The position numbers were made by a program, and so were the translations under genes. Positions 33,282-47,800 of a stretch of DNA of 64,000 nucleotides are shown here, piece after piece. Origin of the DNA: Albula goreensis (taxonomy: Eukaryota > Chordata > Actinopteri > Albuliformes > Albulidae); contig CM040761.1 of the NCBI GenBank assembly GCA_022829145.1, positions 16,302,245 to 16,366,244 on the forward strand. The letters run 5' to 3'. Each line of letters begins with the position of its first letter. Positions within the stretch are counted from its first letter, which is position 1. Under the pieces are notes generated by a model that saw only the letters and a list, made by a program, of their open reading frames with translations, was not told the origin of the DNA and did no database searches.

Positions 33282-35923
33282 TCATGTCTTCCAGAAGTTG
33301 GGGTTCTGCACCATCCGTCTCTGAAAGTTCTCATACCTTCAGGGGTGAGAGGGAGAGAGAGAGGAGGAGGAGAGCAATTGGAGAGAGAGAGAGACAGAGA
33401 GAGTCGAAGAAAGTGAGAGAAAAGAGGAAGGGGGAGAGAGAAAAAGCAAGAGTCAATTCCAAGGATGAGACGTATGCATGAATTGATGGAACATGTATAG
33501 GAGTTGTAAACCGAATTTGGGGGTATAATACTGTGTGAGGGGTGAATGGAAATTAAATATGATATCCAGAGTGCTGGTGTGATGTTGTGGGCACTGGATG
33601 GGACTGGACAGGTCTAATGTTCACCATCGGAGGATTGAGCTGGCCGGGATAAACGTCTCCGAAGGGTTGGGGGTCATCTGAGCCTGCGTCACGGCGTACG
33701 ACGATGAGAAATTATACAGGCTGTCCAGCATCTTCTGAGTAAACTGTAGAGAGATATTGGTCATTTTAGAGGAGGGATGACATGACTTTACATGTTTATG
33801 TTTTAAGATGGTCTGGTACATTGCACTGCAAGCTAGTTAAGTCAGTCTAAAAGCTTGAACACAACATACAACAAAGACAGTGAGTTGGTGTTTTACATAA
33901 TCCTACTACAAACTGGTTATTGTTAAAATGACCACCAGTATTGGTACAGTTGTCATTATTGTTGTTTTTATAACTTGTATTTTAATTATTTTTGTTTTGA
34001 TCATACATATTGTGTGTGGTCATTCCACTAAAGCTGATCTAACAGAGAGATGGGCAGAATGAGACCTGGGGTCCTGACCAGCTGAAAGAGTGAAGAGGGG
34101 GAGACCTGGCCAGGTTTGATGTACCTGTGTGAAAGAGTCGACGGTGGAGACGGTGGCGCTGGATACGGGCGTTTGCTGTGCGAGCTGATCCAGAGCCTCT
34201 ATGGACACACCCACCTGGGCCACTGAGGCGGCCTGAGGCGCCATCATCCCGAAAGGGTGCTCCCCACCGACACCTGCTCACCCATCAGAACAAGCCAATC
34301 ACTACTCACTTCACACCTCAGCACTCATCCCATTACACTACCAAGAAAAACAAAGTTAGGAGCTTACAGTGCGACTCCAACAATACTCAGCAATACACTA
34401 CTTACGTGCAGTTATAAACCGGCCCCTAAACCTTCACCCATAAAACTAATATTTCTTAGTTGTGCATTCATGTGTTATAGGGACAAACTGAAGGATTACC
34501 TGAGTCCAGGGCTAGACCTTAGGCAAAAGCTATGCCATCGAATACCCACTTCATCCAATCATGCTAATCAGCAGAGCTAAAGCAACATGATACCTCAAGA
34601 GTCTTGTCTTCCTGTGAAGGTGGCTGCTAAACCTGCAACTTCTGCTTTCATCCCTATTTTACATACATGTGCCTGAATCTTTCTTTCAGTCTATGGAATG
34701 CACAAACAGCTAGGTTTTCCTCTTGCATTACACCAAGGCATAAGGGAAGAGGAACTATACAGTCGGAAGAGGCAGAGAAAAAGATTAACACAAGAAGGTT
34801 TTATTAATTAAGCGGAATGCATCTCCCTTTGATAGCGCATTCCATTTTCTGTCCTTTACATTCACTTCAGTGTTGAACACTGCCTCTCGTTCAGTTTTCA
34901 AAAAAATGTCGTGTACAACACCACTCATTCTAGACTCCACTCCCGAGACAGAGTAGGGCCCATGTTCACAGCTTCCAGTTTAGCTTGCCCAAACCCCACT
35001 GCTCCTCACCGGCTTTCAGGCCGGAGATTTTGAAGATCGCGCTGGGCTTCTCGTTGGTGATAAAACCCAGCAGTTGCCACACCTGTCCTGCAGAGGGATC
35101 TGGGAAGCTGAAGTAAACTGCGCCACCTGTGCCTGCGGGGAATGGCACGGTCCCAAGCATAAACACCACCACGTGGTTGACGCTCTCATAGTCCGGCAGG
35201 TTGAAGACAAACTTGTCACTGGCTACTTGCTGCGCATCGGTTTGCACCTGCAACAGTCAACGGTGAGAGACAGGTCTCAGAACCCTTCTCCTGGAGGAGG
35301 CTCTTCTGTTAATATCTATACTTTCGCCTGTGTAATGCTGTCTGAATAGCTAAATGACATTGTAAGCCTTTCTAACCCTATGTCCACACCAACTTCAAGC
35401 TAATTACGCTTTATGTGATAAAATATATTCACAACCTTCTTAGGCATCAACAGACAATTTTAGTTTAATATCAATGTACCAGATTACAACACTGTAAAAA
35501 TCGCTAGCTAGATAAAAAAAACAAGCAGTAACGTTAAACAGCCTGAGTACCTCGCCATCTGCAGCTGCTTCTTGTCAGTCTGGTGGTAAAATACGGTCAG
35601 AGGCGCTTCTGGAGACTGTTGGAGCTCCAGGCAGAAAATGCACTGGGGTACTTACAGACCAGCGCTCTTTGCCATTATGTTACCTCGTCCATTGCCCTCG
35701 GGGACCTTTTAATTCTCGGGGCCCAAAGCAGCTGTCTGCCCTGTCTGTACGTAACTGTAGCCTCTGAATACGGTTAGCTATTGCTACACAGCTACCTAGC
35801 TACGTTACTGTGGACTGCTGGTAAAATTAAAAATGAATGACTTACTAAATTTTCATATTGAAAATCAAATTCAGAACTTCCTAAATGACTTACCAGTCTA
35901 CCAGCAACTAAACAGCCAAACAT
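33282..35923 (-). CDS. hikeshi: Hikeshi, HSP70 nuclear import carrier (OPI10 family)
   Basis: Five exons join in phase: 35894-35923, 35010-35247, 34125-34273, 33625-33743, 33282-33336 (196 aa; human 197). Exon 1 encodes only [10 protein letters not shown]. Exon 2 gives [20 protein letters not shown] and [19 protein letters not shown], the conserved N-terminal core. Exon 3 carries GGEHPFGMM and [19 protein letters not shown]. Exon 4 carries [20 protein letters not shown], and the 55-nt exon 5 ends [17 protein letters not shown]. The last exon is too short to appear as an open frame but matches the human carboxyl end almost residue for residue. Hikeshi carries HSP70 through the nuclear pore during heat stress by binding FG nucleoporins. 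The gene lies in the same orientation as prss23, as neighbours of the human 11q14 region. Confidence 0.95.
33346..33445. repeat. GA-rich low-complexity run in hikeshi intron 4
   Basis: A purine-rich block of GAGA and GAGG units. It explains Arg/Glu-rich open frames in this interval, which are not genes. Confidence 0.85.
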
Positions 35924-38900
35924 TTTGTGTTATCTCGAGACCTTATGCTGAATTACGGAAAAGCATCCAAGGATCCGAATATTATCATTTCACAGTTGCT
36001 GTACTGTTCGAATATCGTTGCATGCCATGCTATAGGCTACAGTTTAGACCTTATCAATCCACTTCACAACACAACGAATAGCGTCAAGAAACTTCCAGAG
36101 CACCATAGATGTCCATGAACAACATGAGACAGGAAGGTAGTAAACTTCCGGTAATGTCGAGGGCAGACAAATTCACAATAAAAGCCAGAATTAAACAGTT
36201 AGAATTACTTGATTTGTATCAGGCCACTGAACCAAAAAGAGTTAAGCATATTGTTATGTTATGTAATACAATACAATAATGGCGATTGTTTCTTGTTAAT
36301 AAAATGAAGCAATTTATCCCACCTTTAATTTTATTGGTATACTTTTCTGTAGATAATGAGCTGGTACAAATTTCAACTTTCTGCAAAAGCAGAGAATTCT
36401 ATCTCGGGTGGAAGTGGATTCCTCTCTGTAGTTTCTCAATCAGTTAAGTTTTAGATGATAATTTCAACCTATACATTAATACAGGGTTTAACCATACATT
36501 TACAAATTGGCCAATATAAATTGCTCTGCAAAAATAATTTCCATCCAGTAAAAATGACTGTGTATGTGTTTAAAATTCACTGGTAACAATACAGTGAATC
36601 TGTGGAATGATCTTAAAATTCAAACAGTGTTTGTTGCATCCATGTTGCAAAGCAATTCTTATTCATGAAGGTCTCTTCATAAGATTTCATTGCCAGCTAT
36701 TTATTTACATCCATCTTTTGAGTAACTGGACATTTTTGTAATCATTTTAGTATTAATGAGAAAAAACTTCAACCAATGTAAGTGTGTGCTCTTATACTAA
36801 TTTCCATGCATATGCATTCACTCTGTCCACCAAGTATATATGAACAAAGAGAATAGTTATCCAGCAGATGGCAGTAATGTGCTTTTTATGATGAATATGA
36901 ACATATTCGTACACATGGGATCTGAAGCCAAGAGCAGAGAAGCATTAAAACTTCCACATTTTGACAAACTGATCATGTCCATTCTCTGTATGTATTTTAG
37001 TTGCTTTACCACTGTATTACTTTTCACAGTTCTGAATAAATCTGCACTCTAAATTGCATTTGAATCATTTGATGCATTTGTACTTCTACTTTGAGTTCAG
37101 GAATTAGATTGTGCCTAACCATAAGGATGAGATAGTTCAGTGGAGGTTCTTCACCGCCATACCCCCTGTACTCATTCCAGTTTTGTGCACCTCACCAAAA
37201 AAAGCAGACAGTCAAAGACCCTGACACGAGATGATGTCAAGAAAAATTGTTTGGCAGATCGAAGGATCAGTGTATGGAAATTTCTCTCCTGAGTCTTTGT
37301 TTAAATCGCAGTATTAATGAAACCTAACAGGTGGGATTATTTGGCAATCATCATCTGCCTACTGATGTCACTAGTGGCATAGAGGTTTGTACTGGGATTG
37401 CCATGACTGCAGCCAGGCAGGAGCACACAAGCACAGTGCCAAAGTTTGAGTGTGCCCATTGTCCATGATGAAAGCAGGGCCTGCTCTGAGCTGCTGAGAT
37501 ATGCTACATAGATAATTTCCCATGCCTGCAGAATCTTGCTGCATTCTAGTTAAGGCAGGTATCAGGTAATGCTTCTCACAGGTGAGGCCCTCCTTACATA
37601 ATCAGCCCTGTCCTGCCATGAGTTGACTGTGGCTCCTCTTCCAAGGAAGGCGTGTCCTTCCTTTCTTACTGGAATAGTTGCCTTTGTCTCTGGTAACCCT
37701 GGGGGAGGGATTGTTATTCTTATCCATAAAGAAAAGGGGATTAGTGAAGGGATTGTAGCACAGGTGTGTTTCTGAAATGATCACGCAATGACCCAGAAAG
37801 ACTCTTTTATGAAGCTCAATATTGTTGTGTGAGAGAAAGGGTGTGGATAACCTAGTGTAAGCACTATAACTTATTGCTCTATAAATAATGCTGAGGTTGC
37901 GGGAAACACCAGTGCGAGGGGAAGTGCCTCAGTATGGGAGGAAGAAGAGGTTTCTACTTTGTGACATCACTACTGTCTCTGACCTCTTCTGAAACTGTCC
38001 AACAAACCTCAACATGGAAACTGAAGCTATAAAAAATATAGTGGGTAGTACGGTACAATACAGAGAGTATTGGGTGATCTGTTCTACATTTTGTGCAGTA
38101 CAGCAGAAAGTCTATAATGAAGTAGGGGTGGTGTAAAATGATGTATTTCATGAATCTTGAACAGAGTATAGTGCGAAGTAAGGGTGTAGCACAGTATAAG
38201 GTATGGACAGAGTGTAATATTAATATTTAAGAATAGAGCTTGGCTAGAGTGAACTCTTTAGTGAGGGTGTAGTACAGGGTAGACGAGAGTATAGGTGGAA
38301 TGTGCTACTTAGTTAGCATGGAATACAACTACTGATTTATTCATATTGCAAAAGTAATTGCCAACATGTCCTCTTTCCCCCTTCCTTTATTCATAGGAAC
38401 TTCAATTTTGTGTGTACAGTACAATTTTAGATTGCATGACTCATCTGAAAGGCAACAGTTCTGCTGATATGAGTTATGAGTTATGAGCAGAGAAACGCAA
38501 TGAAACTTGGGTGAGGCTGAGATAAGGAGAGAATTTTATGTTCAATCTGTGTTCAAAATCCACACAAACAATGATGACTACTGAACCCTGATGTGAACTT
38601 TCTCTTTTGTGCTTTATTAACAAGTCACCATTCACAAATGCATAGTTCTTGATGCAATTTAATTTGGCTGATTGAATTCGTTCACATCACACATAGAATG
38701 ATGACGGCTCTCTAATTCCATAAGAGTCAATATAGTATCATAGTATCACTTTTCAACACCGAACATCGACCGATTGAAATGTATGGTCAGGTAAAGAAAG
38801 GAGTTTTCACATCTATTACAAGTGCAAGATAAAAATGCAATCAGCTTGAGAAATAATGTTAACATTATTTACCTTGTGTGTGCGTGCATGTATCTGTGTG

Positions 38901-41822
38901 CCTGCTTGAAGAAATACAGAGATCTGGTGTCTTCATGCAAATAGCTTTGACACAAGAGCACAGGAGCTTTATTGTTTGAAACATTGCACATTTGACTGCT
39001 TAACAGTATTTGCATAGAGCTATTCAGTTTAACAGAACAGAGAAAAACGATGTAATTTATCAGTAAACTATAAATGAATATAAATAAAGATTATCTCTAA
39101 ACTGTGTGCATTCATTTCACCAGTATTCATTTTGAAGGCTTTTTGATTAGTGCCTCCAATATATAGACACTAACCAAATCAATAAGAAAATATGCAACAT
39201 GAATTCAATTGTACACTTGAACATTACTGATAAATTAAAGGAAAAATACGATTCCAACTTGTAAATTAATTGTCAGTAAAATTTTAAAGTAGTGATGTAG
39301 GTTTATAAAGTACACATGCTTATTTATTAATAATTCACTCAAGATTGCATCACATTATTTAAAAAAAAAAACAATAAAAGGAATCATAATGAAATAGCTG
39401 GCACCCATCGTTCAGTTATGTCAACAAGAATAATAATAATTACAAAAAAAAAAAAAAAACAGATCAAGACTAGAGGAAGCATGTGTTTGAGATGACATTG
39501 TTCTGTTTAACTACACCTGAAGGGTCCACTGAGATATGTTTGTTTTTAAAATCATCTGAGATTAAGCTTGAACATTGCACTCTTCTTTCATGAGGACTCC
39601 AGTATGGTTGTGTACCCCAGTGGTAGAACTCAATTAAGACTATACCTAAGAGCCTTGAGAGGAATCTTTGGAAATGGTGAAAAACAGCAACATGTATACA
39701 TACATGCATAAATACATCTACACAGTCTTACGTTCTGTTTGGTTTCGGGGTGTGTTTTATAGATGATGATGGACAGGCAGGAGAAACTTGAAGTGAAATA
39801 AACCATGACATTGGCACCCACAAGCTCTCACTTCCTGTCGATTAGTCTCGCTCTATAATGGGGAGATTCTGCAGTCTAGACCATTTAGTGTACTGTAGTA
39901 GAAATTCAGCTCAGTTTTTGTTATGTGGATTTATAGCAACCAAAATGTAGAACAGCTTTCTCAATAAAGGTAAAATGAGAGATGATGAAAGCAGAAAGTT
40001 TGTGGCGAAGGACTTTTCTTTCTGTATTACAACTAGTTGCAAAGCTTTCTTTCACAATCAGTTTCTCCTGAGAGATGCACAGTAGTGTGGGAACCCCAGA
40101 CTTGCATAACGCTGAGAACACACAGGCTGCATCTGGAATTAACTCATCTGTCATTCAGAAAATCTCCCAGCTATTACACTGAGTATCCAAAGCTACAGAT
40201 TTAACACTTGGGACATTTTAGGTTTTAAACTGATTATGAAACTTTGAAACTTTCTGGATGCATTGATTTTTTAGCATGTATACAGATACACACATATGTC
40301 TACCTCCCTAATGCAACAATAGATTTTTTAATTACTAAAGACATTTTTAGTAAAGAGTAAAGACATGTAGAGAAACAAATATATATAAAAAGAGCAAATG
40401 GACACAAAACTTCCTTCAGTCCTTTAATTAATAATCAATTACAGGTACATACGTTTCATAATTAATCACATAACAACCAGCATACACGAAAATACACCAG
40501 AGCCTTTGCATAACCCCTTCCCTGTCAGACCAAATAATTCTGCAGGTATTCAACTGGACTGCACATGCTCAGTAAGGCCTCTGCCACTTCACTACAAATG
40601 CTTGGTAAGGTCTGAAAAACTCCACATGAATTTCTGCACTCTTTAACTTAAAATATACAGGCCCAGCTTACAAACAAATCAAAGTAATGTGGCAAGTGTA
40701 TTGAAGCTTATAGTACAAAATGAGAGAACATATTACATTACAAACTATTACATTTATAAATCAAAATAAAACAATTTCTAACAAACCCTACCATGCCAAA
40801 CCCAATTTTAACATAACATTTTAATGAAATAAAGCAAAACTAGCTAATTAGAGATCAAGTCGCCTCACACCCATCCTGACCATTTAGTTAACTATGCTGA
40901 AAATATGAAAACTCATAACTTGCATATACATAACTTGCATAATGATGATACAGGCTCCCCTAGGCCTCCCCTGTTCTCACTCTTTCCAAATGGCACCTTC
41001 TACATATTTATACGCATGTTTTAAAGTATAAAACACCTACTCTTATCTAACCTTGTCAAACCTGTCCTCCCCCACAACCTACAAAAAAACCCTATTTTAC
41101 TTCCTCATCTGGAGTTAATCAGCAACCTGAACTCTGCCTCAATCCCTGACAACATCTAGCAGTAAACAGGCAAAGGGAGAGGCATCCTCAATGTGACTGG
41201 GAGAGAAATTCTTATCTGTAGTTCAAGGTCCAGTTTGATCAAACTGAAAACAACAATGACAGAGCAGTCTGTGTTTTCAGGTTTCTGCTCTGATAGGTTA
41301 TGGTTAATACGCTAACCAAACACATGCAAATATCATACACCCACCTGTCACCTTATCTACTCATATTACAGAGATACCTGTGAGGTTTTTACTTATATAT
41401 TCACCTGTACAATTACCACTAAATTTGACTGAATTTGCCTCACAAGTATTTCAACGCTGCTCAAACAGTAAGGCCATTAGGCATCCATGATCATAATGAA
41501 CACTAGTGTGAACACAGCAGGGCACTGACTGGTGTATTGTTTAACCAATGCTTAAGTGTGTTTAGAGCATTCAGGCTAAAGGTATCAATTGCTGCATCAC
41601 CTAAAATGAGAGATCTAATTTAACCCCAGCTGTTTCTCTCCCCATATTGCTAGGGACTGCTACCCCTCTTCTCTGTCTTCTAAAGTCCCACTACATTGTA
41701 GTGAACATGTTTACCTTGTTTCATAGAAACAACTGGCATTTGCTTCATACCAGCAAATGAATATTTACAACAAGATTTGACTGCCTAACTGACAGTGGTT
41801 CTAAACAGTGGAGCTGTGGGTC
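35924..41822. other. Intergenic DNA between hikeshi and nfkbiz
   Basis: About 5.9 kb of AT-rich DNA with no coding exon I can support. The left edge should hold the hikeshi promoter. The right part is downstream of nfkbiz and likely carries its 3' UTR; the transcript end is not resolved, with a minus-strand AATAAA (TTTATT on +) near 39.32 kb as one possibility. Poly-A/T runs occur near 39360 and 39446. Confidence 0.55.
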
Positions 41823-44800
41823 TCAGAGATGGCTGGACCGGACCTGCACTCCTCTCCCCTTCAGGATCCGCCGGACCTGCAGTCATTGACACATCATACA
41901 CATGGTCACACAGAAAGAAACACACCAGGGAAGTCAGAGCGACTCATACAGCGACAAGATACAAAAGAGGCATACAACTTGTGCTTGTTCTCTGTACTTA
42001 TTTTGTCCCTGCCTGCTATATGTACAGGGGGTGTGGTTCTGGGCACAGTCAGGGCGTGGCTGTACTCACCTGATCCCCAATGGCTCCCTCTGGCACCAGC
42101 TGTGCTGGCTGCTCGTGCTCCAGGTTTCTGATGCTCGGGTCTGCGCCGCGTCTCATCAGCAGTTTGACGGCATCCACCTGAGCGACTCTGCCCTGAAGGG
42201 CGCTGGCTATGTGCAAAGCTGTGTTCCCATTGTATGCCTGCCAATCAGTTATACTTCATTAGTAGAGACTCCAAATGTGGACTGTGCCAATCCGTAAACT
42301 GAAATACAAAGCTAATTTACGACGTCCCTGCAGCTTCCTGAACAGGATAGGTCATAAAAACAGAGCATGCACTTGACAAAACACCCAACAGCAATTACAT
42401 GTAATGTATTTATGAGAGAAGAACAGTCAGGAGCTTGATTACCATGGTATGTCATCATTAATAGGAATATTTACCAGTCATATGGTCAATGATAAATAAT
42501 GATAATAATAATAATGAAACAAAATAAATAATAATAATAAAAAGTCATCATCATTGAAAAACTGTAACCGGACATCATTTCTTGTGCACATGAAGCAGAT
42601 TGATAGCAGTGTAAAACGAGTACTTTATTTTGTTGTATGAACCCTCAATAAATTCTATGATTGAAGGAGGTCAGATTGACGGTACAAAAAGCAGTAGTGG
42701 CAATCAGGAACTACATTGGTCTTTCTCACCACTTGTCAGCAGAAAATGTTTCAGCTTTAACTGTTGTGCACAAATGACCTTGCTGGCTAGCTTGACTACT
42801 TTGTTAAGTATGTTTAGTTTACAGAGCCAAGGTACCACCCAGTTTAAAATGCCTCATCATATTTAGAAATCACTCTCCTCAGAAACACGTGGCGTAAGTC
42901 ACAGATTGTTTTCACACCAGCACTTAAAATGATTCATCTGACCTTGTTAACTTTAACTTCGTCTCACCATTTCAACTATGTAAAATAGGGAACACTACTG
43001 GAGATAAATGTATTAAGCTTAAGGATTACTTGACAATGGATTATTTAGGTAATTACATGATTATTAAACAAAGCAATGATCAAGTTAAGACAACTCAGCA
43101 GTTATAGATAAAATTTCTACTCTTTAAGATGGTCCACTTGATTCATTCAAAACGTTTTGGCTAATTATTGCATCCTGTGGTTTGGAAATGGTGTTTCAGA
43201 ATAATGCAAGTCTAAAATTTGAATTTGATGTGTCAGTGAAAGTGGACTTTTTGACTTCCTAAAATAACTTCTCATGTGCCATGATGTAAGCTGTCATTTA
43301 ACTGCAAATGTGACATAGATATCCTGTTCTTACAGCAACGGAGGAAATGAAGTGGTGTTGCTTTTCCAACTGATTTAACAAAGTTGTTCATTGCAACTTG
43401 CCATTTCCATTTTATGAGTATTTCTCAGGTGAAATCAGGATGTAAGCATTGGGTTCTACTGAGTCTTAATTTTCAAGAGCAGCCGCAGCTGTGATCATGG
43501 TGAACAGTGTCGCAATTAAAACCGGAGAAAATTAATTGCATAAAATCCTTGACTGTGTAGTACGTGGTAGTTTACGCATGCAGTTACTGCAATATTTATT
43601 GTGTGATTAAAAATTCTTGGCTCTGGTTGGTGCTCCTAATTCTTTGAAGAAGAGAAGATAATTTTGAGCCGTGAGAGGAGGAGGGTAATAGGGCCTGCCC
43701 TCTCCAGACATGGGGGCCCTCCAAAGAAAACCTGTCCTTAGATTTAACAAACAGTGTCTTCAGAACTCTAGAGCATGACATTTGGAAGTGCATTTCTCAA
43801 ACTCAGGGCTCTACACGGCATCCTCCACTGAGACTTGTTGTCATTGTGATTAGGGTTGTTTACCTTAGCGTTAATGGCAGCCAGTGAGTCAGGTTGATCC
43901 AAGAAGAGACGAAGAAGCTCCACATTAGCTTCCTCTGCAGCCATGTGCAGTGCGTTGCGACCACTTTTATGGTCCTGAGGGAAACAAGAACAGTAAGATG
44001 AGAGATGAAGGCAGAATTACAAAATGCCTGGCTGCACTACATACGTGTGTACTTGGTGGCATATATGACCCAGCGCAGTGGAGGATTCACCTCCAAGGAG
44101 GAGTTTGCAGAACCGAAACTGAACTGAAAATGAGCCGTGGGAGTCGTGGGCTGTATACTCACTGTTGTTCTGTAAGAGGCGCCCATGAGTAGCAGGGTGC
44201 TCACTGTATCCCCCAGTGCTTTCCTCTTCTGTGCCAGTGTCTGTGTCCGAGCAGAATGGGGCGGGGTCATACCAAGCTCCTGCACCACAGCGTTGTGGGA
44301 TAGCACGGCAATGTGCAGAGCTGTGAAGCCTAGTGAGAAGGGAAGATGTCACACAGAGGTCCAAAAACACAAATACACACACACACACCCACACACACTG
44401 TCAAATAGTGAGGTACACACCCTCATAGTTGACTGCCTCCACATGGAGCTGCTGCATGGTATTCTGTAGCATTTTGTGGACGGCCTACAAACAAACAATG
44501 AGATACACTTCCTCATAAATACTGTAATCCAATACAACCACTCACTAAAAACAAATACAGTCATACATATAGACATGATTGGTTACTACTTAATTAATAA
44601 CAGATATTGAGACTTTTGTCTGCTTATTGTTTACTGTTAAACAAATTACTGTGTATAGTTTTAATGGTTAATGAATGTCTATGTTGGATATGGTTGAATA
44701 AGGTTAATAAGGCAAACTGAATCAACAGTAGAGGGAGATGGTGCGTTGGAAAATTCTACTGAACTGACAGATAAAGATTAACATGAGGAACATTGTGATT

Positions 44801-47800
44801 GGTTGAGATTAGTGAGGCATATTGTGGTGAGCTGTGGGAGAACAAGTTCTGTGACATTCTCTCCCTCTTTGAGAGAGAGGGGATTTTCCTATGATGTTAT
44901 GCTCTGGAAACGATCTGATATGCAGGCTTTTGAAAAAGGAAGTTATGGCAGAGCAAACAAAGCCAGAAAAACTCATAGACAAAAAGAAAAACACCCAGAA
45001 ACACGGTAACCACGAACATGTTCTGACACAAACACCTACATGATACAACACTTAGGTGATACAACCACACATTCAAATTGAACTTTACAGAGATACACCA
45101 TGAGACAGATACAAAGCTGGGTATTGCAAAGCCCAATCCTTCCCTATTCTTTTAATTAAATGTTCTCAAAGAGTTGAGAGCTTGGGAACATTGAATGTTC
45201 TAGTTTTATTGCTCTGGTAGTACATATCAGGTGATTGCGGCAAATCTACGTTGAGTGTTCCTTACCTGCAGTGTTTGGGCGTGGCCCTTTTCTGCACACA
45301 CATGCAAAGGAGAGCGCCCCCAGCAGTCTGTGGTGTTGATTTGTGCCCCCAGCCCCAGCAGGTCCTGAACAATCAAATGCTGATTGGCTGCCATGCTGAC
45401 CTGCAGGGCAGTCTAGGTGGAAAAACAATGCCACAGACGTCAATATCCAGAATGGTTTTAGGCATGGCATGGGGGTGAAGTGGTATGAGGTGTGGATTGG
45501 TCAGGTGATGTAGGGGGAGGGGCAGCGCTCTCACCTGCCCATTGTGCTCCTTCAGGTCCAGCAGGCCCAGGTGGGCCATTCTCCTGGCAAGCACACAGGA
45601 CAGAGCCCGTCTCCCCTGCGCCACAGCAACATGCAGGAACCTAGCAACCACATGTTTCATGGTTACACATGGGCATTAAACGATGCCCTGTTTCTCAGCT
45701 ATCTATTATTTATACATCTGTCAGAGGGTGTGGGCTAATCACATGGAGCCCTTGGGCCTGAAATCTAACTCTTTGGGGTTCTTTAGGGGCATGACCTAAT
45801 TCTGTTTGGCTTTCTAACAGAGTTCTAACTGTCAAACTGTCAAACATCCCTCAGGAGGCATGGCCTAACTCTGTTGAGCCCCCAGCGAGTGTAGCCTAAT
45901 TGTGGAGGGAATGCTGTATTGGCTTCAGGACTCACGTGTCACCATCTTCATCCCGCGCTGCCAGCTGCTCTGAGCTCAGTCCCGCCAGCTTCTCTTCCTC
46001 TTGTTCCACTTGCCACTGGAAGAATGACATACCCCCAGCAGGGACCAGGGAGGAGGGCATACCCCCAGCAGGGAGCAAAGAGGAGGGCATACCCCCAGCA
46101 GGAACCGGGGAGGAGGGCATACCCCCAGCAGGGACCAGGGAGGGGGGCATACCCCCAGCAGGGACCAGGGAGGAGGGTATACCCCCAGCAGGGACCAGGG
46201 AGGAGGGTATGCCCACGGGAGAGGTTTGAGAACTGGGCAGAAGGGATGCAGGGGGAGCAGGAGGAGGGAGAGGCTGAAAGGAGGTGTAGTTCATGACCTC
46301 AGGCAGGAAGTCAGGGCACAGGGCAGCTGCCTGAGAGGGGGTGTCCTGCACTTGCACTGTTGTTATGGAAACAGGAGCACATTCCTGGATCTGCAGAATG
46401 ATGTCGCCAATGTCCAGGTGAGTTTCACAACCAGGCCTGCCCTCCACAGGATTGTCTCCACCACCCAGTGAGCTCTGCTAATACCATGAAGCAGAGAGAC
46501 ATGCTGATATCACACACAACACAGAAACATACTAATATAACACACCGCACAAATACATGCAAATATCAACAAGCACAAAGACATTCTAATATCACACTAA
46601 ACACAGAAACATGCAAATATGACATACAGAAAACACATATGCTAATGTTACACTGCACACAAAGATTACTGAATATTATTACAATAATAGTCCTTTACTA
46701 AACAGGACTCAAACCTGCCATCCTTCATATTATGTCTTTGTGAAAAGGTCAATGCTATTTTGAATGCCATGGTGATTAGCATAATGAATGATGTGGTGAA
46801 TAGGAGGGTAGTTACCAGCATGTTGTTGTTAAGGGTACAGGGTCTCTTGGGGCAAGGTGTACTAGGTGGGTCATGGCTAGCTGGCCTCTTCATGCCAAGC
46901 AGAGCAGCAGTCAAAGCTATGTCACAACCAGGGAACAAGGTAATGATTAATGTTAATAACTTACTTATTACATTAATGGAACAAGGAAGTAAAATTCATT
47001 GTTATTATAACTGTTACAAACATGTTTACACTTGAAAGTTTTCGTTATTATGTGTTATTTGTGTTACTCAATCAATGTCATATATGTCACATAAGTTATT
47101 GTGATAAAAGCATATAACTTGTTGCTTCATGTGTAAATGCTGTGAATTATGATCATGTAACAATCATTTTATGCCTCCCTACTATTAGTCCTCTCAGTTC
47201 ATATATATACTAATCAATAATTTATTTTACTGTTGGCTTGTAGTGTCATTTTCAATGTATTGATTTGTGTGTAAAAGTGAAAAAAAAATGAAGATTACCT
47301 GGACAATGATCACCTGTTTCAGAGTTCCCAAAAACCTAAACAAGCAAAAGAGAAAAATATATTTAAAAAGAGGGAGGAACATTAATATGTTGATAATAAC
47401 CACTAACTCCTATATTTACCTGTTTGTTGTCGTAGCTGGTGCGTTTTTGTAAGATCAGGTCCTTTACAGGGTTTTTCACTCGAACTCCCTGGTAACGAGG
47501 CTGCTGGGCGCTCCGCGCATGACACTCACCTGTAGTAACACGCACATTAATCATCCAGTTTAGAGACCACACAAGGGGAGTAATTCACATTCGCAGGAAT
47601 TAAAAGCTTTACATCTTAAAGTCTAAATCTAATAAAATCAAGCTTTTCAATTAGACAACACTGTTAAAACGTTGACAAACGGCTAAAACTCTTCAAATTA
47701 GACCTACAGTAAAATAAAGTAGGCTTTTGTGTCAATGGGAAAGCCATAAAATACAGAAAATTGCATTAGGCTTTTACAATACAGTTTTAAATATCAAACT

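Noticed and set aside
33234-33481. Arg/Glu-rich frames near the hikeshi 3' end
   Set aside because: Produced by the GA-rich low-complexity run.
45900-46296. Plus-strand Pro/Gly/Gln-rich frames opposite nfkbiz exon 5
   Set aside because: Shadows of the 30-bp coding repeat; the minus-strand frame joins in phase with the conserved exons.
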